Shown here one piece after another: positions 11,216 to 20,200 of a stretch of DNA of 64,000 bases. The translations under genes were made by a program, and so were the position numbers. Within the stretch, counting starts at the first letter, position 1; each line of letters opens with the position of its first letter. A model generated the notes under the pieces. The model was not told the origin of the DNA. It ran no database searches and worked only from the letters and a program-made list of their open reading frames with translations. The stretch comes from Karalla daura (Eukaryota > Chordata > Actinopteri > Chaetodontiformes > Leiognathidae). The stretch is taken from assembly GCA_029224185.1 (NCBI GenBank), contig CM055201.1:8648586-8712585 (forward strand), read 5' to 3'.

Positions 11216-11692
11216 TATTGGACAAATATCGGAGATGAAAACGTCATTGTTCAGATAACTTCACTGGTAATCAATTATTTTCCCTCCAATTTTCTGCTTG
11301 CATTTCTTTACTCGACCAGAAGAGGATGCTGTAGCCCCGGGAGTGGTCGACGACGCCATGACAAAACGCAGATTTTAATCATTTACAATTGCATTTTCAG
11401 TTGACGAAATATTATATCCTGCCCTAACCAACCAAAACATTTTTCGTATTATTCCCACCATTGATATTAAATAAACATTTATCCTTTCAGACTGTACACC
11501 CAGTTCCAAACACACACACACATACACACAGGTCAACTCAGGTGTCATGTTGACCCTGACCTCAGGTGTCACAGCCTGAGAGTTCAGGCAGAGGTCAGGG
11601 CGCAAATTGATGAATTAATTCAGGCTGCACCTGGCATATGATACATTCACAGGCAGGCTTCAAAGGAGAAATGTGTTTTGAAGGCTGCATTG
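11215..11692 (+). repeat. Direct duplication, copy B
   Basis: Second copy of the 9587-10250 segment, in the same orientation about 1.63 kb to the right. It keeps the same order of landmarks, including the short CA run and the sequence ending TGTGTTTTGAAGGCTG. Copy A then meets TTAACACTAG, while copy B continues into CATTGATAATTAG. Substitutions are scattered, so the duplication is not recent. Confidence 0.85.
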
Positions 11693-11839
11693 ATAATTAG
11701 GTGGTAGAAAGTGTCCCCATGGCAAAAGGCAGACATGTCACATGCCCATCATATGTAAATTAGAAGGGAGAGACATGCTTGATTCAAATTAAAACAAAAT
11801 ATGATGCACTGATGTTTTAGACAAGACAAGTCAAGACGA

Positions 11840-13491
11840 CACATTTAACAAACTCAGTTTATTTCTGCTACAAAGGCAATGTGTCATCACAGTTTAAAGG
11901 TGAACAGGGTACAGACAGAAAGCATAGTTATGGATTCAAATTATTCAACGTGTGCCATCCTTGGCATTTTGGATGTTGGCGGTTTCTTTTTAAATTAATT
12001 TTTTAAAGATGTGACCTTCATCGATATCAAGCATAAGAAGCAGACTGTGGCTCAAAAGAATCTTCCTTCCCACAGTGATCAACACCAAACTTGGACTTTG
12101 ACTCGGATAAAGTAAAAAATAAAGATTAAATAATCTACATAAAGTCAAGGGGAAAAATGCCAGACTGCAAGGTAGATGTGAAGGACCATACTGAGGCTTT
12201 GGAAGGCAGTGGAAGTGCAAACATCTGAGATGTTTGTGAAAGAAATCAAATTTTCAAGAGGCGCAAACAGGCATCTCTCAAAAACACAGAAGACAGCCCC
12301 CCTCGCATACCATCAGCATTTTTCTCCTGTTTAAGCACTGCTCTCAGGATGTTCATTTTCAGTAAAAGCAGAAACGAGCTTCGAGCTTTATCTCCTTGTG
12401 GATCGTAAAAAGGAGTCCCAACACCCTAGTCACAACCAGGTGAGCCCCTGCAGAAGGCAGGTGTTGTGAATTTCTCAACCGCATGGTCCGTCAGACTTCT
12501 GAGTAAGAGGTGAACACTCGGACATCGTATTCCATCTGTTAAATGATACTTTCAGTGCCAAAGGTGTGGTCCACCTGGGCTGAGGACCATGTTCACAACC
12601 GGATGCAGCCAGCACACGTGAAGCTCATCTTCACAACTCTCAGTGGCCATCACAGCTTTCCTGTGGAGGGAAACACAGATGTTGCACTGGGGACAACAGA
12701 GGAGATGGCTCAGGGAAAGGCTAATTCTTTATATTCATTATAGCAGAGGTTAGACAAGACTGGTCTTACACTTGTTGCTGTGCTTGTACAGATCAAATTT
12801 CATCTGTAATTCAAATTTTAATAAAAGGAAATGCTAATTCAATATCAGGCTGAAATTGAGCTAGTTAAACATTTAGAAACGCTTTTGAAATAAGATAGGA
12901 TGCATGTTTTTCCAATCAAACTAAGCCAAAATCTGCGGCAAGTCAGTGGTATCATCTGCTTTCAAGATAAGAGTCTGTTTATCTTTATTAAGACTTGTAA
13001 GGCTACAGGTCTAAGGAGTACCTGAAGAAACAAACATGACCCACATTATTAATAGATTCACTACATCAGTAAACGTGTCCAACCCTTAAGTAAGTCCATT
13101 TACTGAACAAAAGTGTTTTAGTCATCTGCAACACAGTTAGCTGAATGTTAACACCTCATGTGGAACAGAAAATGCAATTAAAGGTAATGAAGTTAAACAT
13201 GTTGGCAAGACGTGGTCGGCAAAAAGCGTGTAAAAGCAGATACTGATTAGGTTAGATTGAGACAGAAATTTCAGCTGTGGAAAATATTTTCAGAATGCTA
13301 ATTATGTTGTGGAAAAATCAGTCAAATGCCTGAAAGGTTGTATTTGCCAATGCCTCATAAAATCTAGACACTTTTTTAGGACCTCTCCAACACGCCAGGG
13401 AGGGAAAAGTAATCCTAGCGCAGAGTTTCAGCTGCTTGTCCATGGGTCAACATGCAGCATGTGATGTGCACCAAGTCAAGCCCGCAAACCT
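11840..13491 (-). other. sema4d: Inferred 3' UTR of the secreted sema4d isoform
   Basis: It follows the stop codon of the alternative C-terminal exons on the minus strand and runs to a poly(A) signal at 11858-11863. No open frame of interest lies in it. The frame 12543-12743 on the other strand is taken as chance. The extent is inferred from the first good AATAAA near a plausible end and is not proven. Confidence 0.4.
11858..11863 (-). terminator. sema4d: Poly(A) signal AATAAA, distal sema4d end
   Basis: AATAAA on the minus strand (TTTATT on the plus strand) in the context GCAGAAATAAACTGAG, 1.6 kb beyond the stop codon of the alternative exon. It is the natural candidate for the end of the secreted-isoform transcript. 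Confidence 0.45.
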
Positions 13492-13625
13492 CTACGGGAC
13501 AGAGCAAGCTCGCATGCACGTGCGTAGACCTACCCAGGCCTTTTCCCATCTTTTTAGTAGCTGCTCGTGCTCATTGAGCGCACCTCTCCACTGGTTCAAG
13601 TCCCGAGATGGAATGCTCTCCTCAT
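13492..13625 (-). CDS. sema4d: sema4d alternative terminal exon, basic/Trp tail of secreted isoform
   Basis: The acceptor is strong: CTGTTGTTGTTTGACAG immediately precedes 13625 on the minus strand. The exon encodes EESIPSRDLNQWRGALNEHE, then QLLKRWEKAW and a Cys-containing end before TAG at 13492-13494. The pattern LxxWRxxxxEHxxxxxxWxKAW closely matches the end of the soluble human SEMA4D isoform as I remember it. The G left by the upstream exon and the AT here form an Asp codon, so the phase agrees. The tail is amphipathic and basic, with no membrane segment. The intron is 120 bases and in frame, so an unspliced reading also stays open; the acceptor and the homology favour splicing. Confidence 0.68.
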
Positions 13626-13745
13626 CTGTCAAACAACAACAGCTTTTATGGACGGACGAAGCGCTCCTTTCTAGACCGACACACGGACGCCGCTGGCTTT
13701 GCTCACAGCAACCACACCCAGGCACTCCACAACAGGTCCGGGTAC

Positions 13746-14027
13746 CTCCGATGGTGAGGTGGACGTCCACCTCTGAAATGTCATTTCCCGTGCTGGCCTC
13801 AGCGACACAGCGATAGCGGGCGTCCTTGAGGAGCGGCCGCTCTCGGAGCCAGCTGCTCACCAGCACCTCCCTCTGCCCCAGTGGCCGGCGGTGCTCCATT
13901 ATGGGGGTGTCCAGACTGTGGCCATTGATAAGCCAGTGAATTTGGACGTCAGTGGGACCTGAGGGACAGAACGGCACCTTGTTTTTGACCCCGGGCGGTG
14001 AGGAGACAGTGCATGAAGCTTTGAGTA
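13746..14027 (-). CDS. sema4d: sema4d alternative exon, Ig-like domain of secreted isoform
   Basis: This minus-strand exon encodes a C2-type Ig fold: Cys in NKVPFC, Trp in TDVQIHWLINGHSL, the second Cys in DARYRCVAEASTGND, then DVHLTIG before the donor GGAG/GTACCC. The same pattern (FC ... GPxDIxxxW..NG ... YRC ... GN) is in the alternative C terminus of human soluble SEMA4D, from memory. The 5' edge is uncertain. I used the acceptor GGCAAG at 14028-14029 because its phase fits the 47-base hinge exon at 17866-17912 (G + TA = Val). SPWTSW just upstream also resembles the human exon, so the true start may be further up, for example a better acceptor at 14063-14064 whose phase would need another exon. 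Spliced to exons 1-13, the model gives about 691 residues with no membrane anchor. Confidence 0.6.
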
Positions 14028-14355
14028 CTTGCCTCCAGGAGGTCCATGGGCTTCCAAGAGGCCTACAAGCAGCGGTCGCGCATGCACGATGCCTCAGCTC
14101 AGATTTTAAGCACATTATGTGCAAGTAAGTTTGGAGCCATTCATGACCATTAATTGATTTGCATGTGTAGTTTGCAAAGGTTTTGTCTAATTTGAGGCCT
14201 ACTTTGTCAGTAATCAGCAATGTTTGTCTGCTATAAATGCTGCAATACTGATCTATACACAGATTAAAGTTTTCCTTATCTTTTTGCCACTATTCTCACC
14301 TTTAAGTCCAAAATACGGGAAAGAAAACAAACCAGTGTTGAAAACATTTGACTTT

Positions 14356-14361
14356 TTTATT
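14356..14361 (-). terminator. sema4d: Poly(A) signal AATAAA, proximal sema4d end
   Basis: AATAAA on the minus strand in the context GGCTAAATAAAAAAGT, 1.9 kb after the stop codon of the transmembrane isoform and just before the alternative Ig exon. Use of this site would exclude the secreted exons. Confidence 0.55.
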
Positions 14362-15139
14362 TAGCCTCCCTAAAAAGAACAATAATCCCGAAACATCCCC
14401 TCGATTTATGAACATCTTCAAATGTATTTTTCAATATATACAAATATATTTACAACTGTTTACAGGCACACAAAAAAAATGATCCAGCTTAAGTGTTGAG
14501 ATGTAAGACATTTGAGAATACTGTAACTTGTTTTGATTCTCAACAACCTGGGGAAAAAAAGTAGAAAAATCGGCCTCTAAATGTTTACACCTTTCACATC
14601 AGACCGTTATCACACATCAATATACACTTTCCTGTACCTTTAACACAGAATTGTGAGAATGTCAGATCAATGTGAGTTTAACGCCGGATGCCAGATGTCT
14701 TTTTTTTTGTTTTTTTTTTGTACATTTTTTTGTTTTTTACATTCACTCATCCTGCTGGGATCTTACATCCAGAAAAGAAGATACACAGCTCTCCGTCACT
14801 CAGACACCTTAGTTACAGCAAAGCGCACAATTGTTTTGAATGAGTGCAGAAAAAAAAAACAAATGCACACTCCCTGTTAGATTAGGAAATGGTGACATGC
14901 GAGGTGCAGAGAGGAGAGAGAATGAGTGGAAAAGACAATGGCCCAAAAAATTTTGAAAAAAGGATTAGGGGTGAGTTGGAAAGGTTGCTTCACAGGCAAG
15001 ACTCACCCAAGGCCAGGCAGAAGAGCAGGAAGGCCTCCTGGGCATGAACCCCCCAGGCCTGGTCCTTTAGCAGGGGAGGCAGCAGTCTAACTTCTGCCTC
15101 CCGCGCCTCCACAATGTGTGGATTGGTGGAAGAGGACCA

Positions 15140-15195
15140 AGAAGAGGTGGAGGAGGAGGAGGAAGAAGAGGAGGAGGAGGAGGAGGAGGAGGAAG
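15140..15195. repeat. (GGA)n trinucleotide/purine tract
   Basis: An imperfect GGA/GAA run on the plus strand, giving a polypyrimidine tract in the sema4d 3' UTR. Such mirror-type purine tracts can form triplex DNA; that is general knowledge, not shown here. Confidence 0.9.
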
Positions 15196-16260
15196 GGAAG
15201 GCGGAGGGAGTGCTACTTCCAGAGGAGGACAGGGAGGGTGAAGTGTCGACAGGAGAGGAGGCTGCGGGGGAGGGAGTGATGGGGAGAGAGAAAGAGAGAG
15301 AGAGAGAGCATTGAGGAATAGGAATTTAGGAAGTCTAAATGAGGGGATGACATGCAGAACAGACGGGAGGAGGAGGCTAACGAACGAGAAGTAGGATCTA
15401 AGAACCAAGCCAGCTGCAATAAATAAAATAAAAAGGAAATGAGGGAGATCACAGCTACTTACAACAATAACAAAAGCGATGTGCACGTAAACGTGACTCA
15501 TCTTAAATAATAACTCTCTGAAAAAGTTCTAAAACTGAAGGCTGCATTAAAAATAATTATATTAAAAAAATAAACTTCAGATTGTTTCCAGGGCTTCTTT
15601 CTCAATAATAATAAAAAAAAACAGGTCACACTGAACACAACTATGTTAAACCGGCCCACAACACGGAAGTTTGAAGGTCAGAAAAAGGAAACGTAGAAGC
15701 GACGACATGCATACCCTCGAAACGAATCAAACCAACCCCACAATGGCACCCCACCAGGCGAGCTTAAGGCCCCCATGCCTTGCGCTGCAGATGGCAACAC
15801 TTGTACTGAGCCAGGCCACGGTGCACTGAGCAGATCTTCCCTGAGAAATCTCTGTGATGTTGAAGCAGTTACCCAAGTCCGATAGCCTATGCATTGCTTT
15901 GAGGGAGAGGGGGGGGGGGGGGGAAAAGAAGGGAGAAAAAAAAAAAAGAAAAAGCTTCTGGACATCATTCCCTACCAAGGCATGACTCCAGTTTCTGAAA
16001 ACGTCGAGATACCTTACCAATTTGGTAAACGGCGTTTCCAATTCCAATTTCCAATTTGGAATTTAAGTTATAGCTTTTCTCGCTGGCCTCGGCTGCTCCC
16101 GCAGCACTTGATCTGTCGTCGTGAGTCTTGAATCGGACAGCCGGGGGGCTCTAACGCTACAGGCAAGTGGGACCTCCGACTCAAGACTTACGGCAAGGAT
16201 TCAAGTGCCGCCCTACGCTACTACGCCTACTACCGCCCGGAGCGCTCCCTAAGCTACCGC

Positions 16261-17270
16261 CTAGCAGTACGGTTCGTCTGCGTCCGCGTACTGGATGGAC
16301 TGGGACTCGGGGTCCACGTCGAACGGCTTGTCCTGCGAGGGGCTGTCGTCCCCGAAGCCGCGCGAGGGGACCTGACCGTTGCCGGACTCCGGCTCGGTCT
16401 CGTAGCCCGTGTCGCGCAGCGCCCGCAGGCTCTGGGTGGCCTGGCTGCCGTTCTGCTTGGGCCGCTCCGCCATGTTGATCTTGTCGGCGGCCGGGGCCTC
16501 CATCAGGCCCGCCTCGCAGGCCCGGTACTCGGGCTGCTGGGCGCTCTTGTGGCTGCCCAGCAGCGAGGCCCGCAGGCGCAGGCAGGGCGCCGGGAGGTAC
16601 TGCATGTAGCAGTTGTACCCCAGCGCGGCCAGGAAGAGCAGGAAGAAGAGGAGGAAGAGGAGCAGGAGGGCGACGCTGTTGTTCTGCTGCAGGTACTCGG
16701 CCGAGGGCTCGGTGGACCTCGGCGGGAGGTGCGGCTTCGGCGGGAACTTGATGGTGCTGCTGGGGGGCGGGGTTAGTGAGGCGTCCACCTGGGGCGGCGA
16801 GGTCAGTTGGACCGCGACGGTGTAGGTGGGAGGCACCAGGGCCGAGGTTAGTGGGGCTCTCTCCGTCTTACCATTACCTGCCGCCTCGGGCGTGAGCGGG
16901 GCCTCCGGCAGCACCAGGGCGGTGGCGCCCGCATCGCCAGCGTCGCCCGCCTGTGGCGTCGGCGGCAGCGGTCGGGGCGGGCGCTCCAGGGCCAGCGCGT
17001 ACGCAGCCCGGAGACGGCTGAAGTTCTTGCCGGCGGCCGGGGCCCACTCCACGGACCAGCACTCGTAGTGGCCCTGGTCCTCCGGGGCCACGCTGTAGAT
17101 GAGCAGGCCGTTCTCGCCGATCAGGTGGAAGCGGGAGGCCTCGGTGAGGACCGAGCCGTTGGCCTTCCAGATCACCTGGGCCAGGTTGGAGGACACCAGG
17201 CACGGCAGCTCGGCCGAGCTCCCCGGCCGCACCGTCACGCTCTTGGAGTCCATCGACGACCGAACGGACA
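16261..17270 (-). CDS. sema4d: sema4d coding exon 14: Ig, stalk, transmembrane, cytoplasmic tail
   Basis: The acceptor CTGCCTAG precedes 17270, and the incoming G plus TG makes Val554. The exon encodes an Ig domain (LPCLV ... VIWKANG ... GHYECW), a Pro/Ala/Thr-rich stalk, a transmembrane run of Leu and Phe after QQNNSV, then YNCYMQYLPAPCLRLR and a tail with DTGYETE and DKPFDV, ending DADEPYC and TAG. It is much more GC-rich than the other exons, mainly at third positions. Ig, anchor and tail all in one exon means that skipping it removes the whole membrane module at once. Confidence 0.93.
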
Positions 17271-20200
17271 CTAGGCAGGGAGAGACACATCGACACAATG
17301 ACTTTTTGGAAGTTTTCGAGTAGTTGAATGAGAGAATTTAAATGAAAAAACAATGAAAGTCAAGTACACTTATCTAGATGTTATGTTTAACAATTAAACT
17401 TCATTCTCTGTATCTGAGAGAGACCTGTCCAGAACTAGTTTAAATAAAAGGATTTAAAGAACTCTACTTAAATGTACATATGCTAGTTAATTTGCTAAGA
17501 AAATAAATGACTAAATGATTAATGGTCTACAAAAATGATACGACACAATAGCTACTGGATAGATGGACTTCATATTTCAGTATGTTTTGAGTATTAAACA
17601 AACAAGCGGCCATTTTTGATGTGGTCACGGCATTCACAGAGCTAATAATATAGCAAAATATGTTATACTTGATGGAGCAAAACTTCCTCAAAGGTTTTCC
17701 CAGCCGTGGTTGGCAGTAGCCTCGAGAATGAAAAGTAACAGTAACCAAACATGGTATCAAGACCTTGAGATTCCAGGATGACCGACGCATCACTCAGACA
17801 CTTTACACATTGTCTAAGACTTCCTCGAAGTCTAAATTAGTTCCTCTGTGCGGGTTCCACCCTACCTGAAGGACACTTGTCTGCGTCACCTTTCAGACTC
17901 TGGATTAGTCGCCTGCACAAAAAAAAAAGAAACAAAAAAAACAGGCATTATTTTCATGACAATCAGAAACGCACACGCTCTGAAATGAAGCAGCACAGAA
18001 TCTGTCACGCTAAAGCAGGTCAGACCGGACTGGGTATCAGTTCAAATGTCCCTTTTGCTTTCGTTCATGAACGCTTGAGTGGCGGGCCGGTATGAAAGGC
18101 TCGATGCTCCGGTACCTGGGCTGATCCCGGCCGGGAGCATCGAGGATGTTGACGCAGGCCGCCGTCTGGGGGCTCCAGGCGCAGTAGGGGTCTCGGGCCA
18201 GGATGCAGTCCACGCAGGACCGGTACTTGCTGCAGAAGGCTGTGGGGGCCTGGACCACCCCCGAGTCTGAGCCGGCGTACAGGGACCGCGTCTGCGGAGG
18301 AACGAGCTCGTTAACCACGTCAAACGAGGGCTTCGAGATGAACGCTCGGCGAGATTCATATCTACAAGCAGACTAGACGACCTCAAACGCGCACGCTGTT
18401 GAGATAAAAACGCAGCTTCATCTGATTCTGAGAACGTTAACAGTTGCGAAATCTTCAACTCAGCTTCCGGCTGCATGCCTTTTTCTCACAGATGAAGCAC
18501 AGTGACACAGAAACGCACACTTGGTGTGACAAACAAAGTCACGCCGCCTGTTTCGGCACACGGCCTTCTTTGTCTTGTCCGATAAAGTGAAGCGGCTGAC
18601 CTCCGATGACAGCAGCAGGCTCTTGATGGGCTCCGAGGTTTTCAGCAGCTGGATCTCCTCCACGATGTGCACCTCCTCGTTCACCAGCACAGACTTGTGC
18701 AGGACTCCCCTATCTGAAAGATTGCAGCGCCGCAGGCAGATTTAGTCTCATTTACACGACAGGCTGAAAATAAATAGACTCCTCTCTTTCAGAAATGACT
18801 TAAATCCGGAAAATAAATACCGCCCCGCCCATTAATAATAATACTACACGAGGTCTGGATGTTTTAAGACATCTTCTTTGACAACTTGTTGAATAAAGAT
18901 TAAAGTAACTGCAGAAGATGTGATGGCAGGGACTTGAATTGGGGAGGAGCCACGATTACAAACAGCTTCTGCATATACGTGAAGCCGTCCTTACCCGTCC
19001 CAGTGAAGATCACGTCGTAGATGTTCCTGTCCAGCGCGCGGACCCTCTCCACGACGATCTGGGTGTAGTTGACGTCTTTGGTGATGAGGCGCGGCCTGTT
19101 GCCGATGGGCATGACCGGGTCCTCCAGCAGGGGGTGGTCCTTGACAAACTGCAGGGTCTTGTCCGGCAGCTGGAGAGTGTTGTCGATGTGCCGCCGTCGC
19201 ATCTCGTTGTTGATGCACTGGCGGTGGGGGAGGAGGGAGGGGAGGAGGGGCGTTTTACAAGCCGTCTGGGTGCTGGAATCATTTCAAGTCGATGTTTTCA
19301 AAGAAGAAGAAGAAAAAAAGCCCTTACTGCTCCGGGACGCGGAGTGGGAGTGACGCCGTTGTGCCGGACCCACTTGGTGTGGGACTGCTCCACTGTGGCC
19401 TTCTGCATGTACTTGCCTTGGGAGAAGACCTCCTCCACAGCTGTCATGTTGTAAGCACACACTGCCGACAAACCCACATTTCCCCTGTGGCACAGAGAGT
19501 GCAGGGACGGGTCAGTTTTAGGACATGTATTATATTTATCACAACCAGCCTGCCCCCACCCACCTCCCACCCGCTCAACCCACTGACCACTGGGAGGTGA
19601 AGACCCCGTAGATGACCGTGTCCCTCCGCTCCGTCCCCTTCAGGATGAAGACGTCGTGGACCACGTTGAAGACAAAGTTGAGCTCGGGCATGGAGCAGAC
19701 CAGCTTGGCCTTCAGGAAGGACGTCCACTTCTTCTGCAGGGTGCGCTGCCCCCCGATGTCGCCCTGTGGGAGACAGATTAGTCAACACGTTGAGAGAAGA
19801 AGGCATACGAGCAAAGAAGGCATACGAGCAAGAGGAACAAGAAAAATGAAGAATGAGAATGATAGAGCAATGAGCGAGATGAAATGGCAGTTCTACTGAA
19901 CACCTGCAAAGTGTTTTGTCTTCGATAAATCCTAGGAAAGTCTAGGAAATCTTGTTCTTAGCTCTTGTGTATGGAGCAGTAGAGTTGCATAATTCTGTCT
20001 GACTCAGATTACATGCGGAAAAATGATGCAAAATAACGGAGGCATGCAGACATGGGCCGGTAGGTACAATAACAGGAGCATAAGGGCTGTGAGGGAGCAC
20101 TGCTGGTCTGGGCAGATGGCTCGTGGCGTGGACTGACCTTACAGACGCGCGCCACCCTGGGGATGAGCAGCTTGCCAAAGAACTCGTACTCCACCGACAC

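Larger units (their letters stand above)
14340..16260 (-). other. sema4d: 3' UTR of the membrane sema4d transcript
   Basis: This follows the TAG at 16261-16263 on the minus strand and ends just past the poly(A) signal at 14356-14361. It contains a long purine/pyrimidine tract (GGA repeats on the plus strand, 15140-15195), a GA run at 15287-15309, a poly(G)/poly(A) patch at 15906-15955 and T-rich tracts. Open frames here, such as the proline-rich one at 15067-15501, are by-products of these tracts. Confidence 0.6.

Noticed and set aside
13626..13745. Unspliced reading through the 120-base gap between the two alternative sema4d exons
   Set aside because: The gap keeps the frame open but encodes a Cys-rich stretch with no counterpart in the human isoform. 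A strong polypyrimidine acceptor and a phase-matched donor flank it.
15067..15501. Proline/leucine-rich minus-strand frame
   Set aside because: It translates the polypyrimidine side of the GGA tract in the sema4d 3' UTR.
16874..17353. 159-codon minus-strand frame in another phase over sema4d exon 14
   Set aside because: It is a shadow of the GC-rich real exon; the true frame carries the Ig cysteines and membrane segment.
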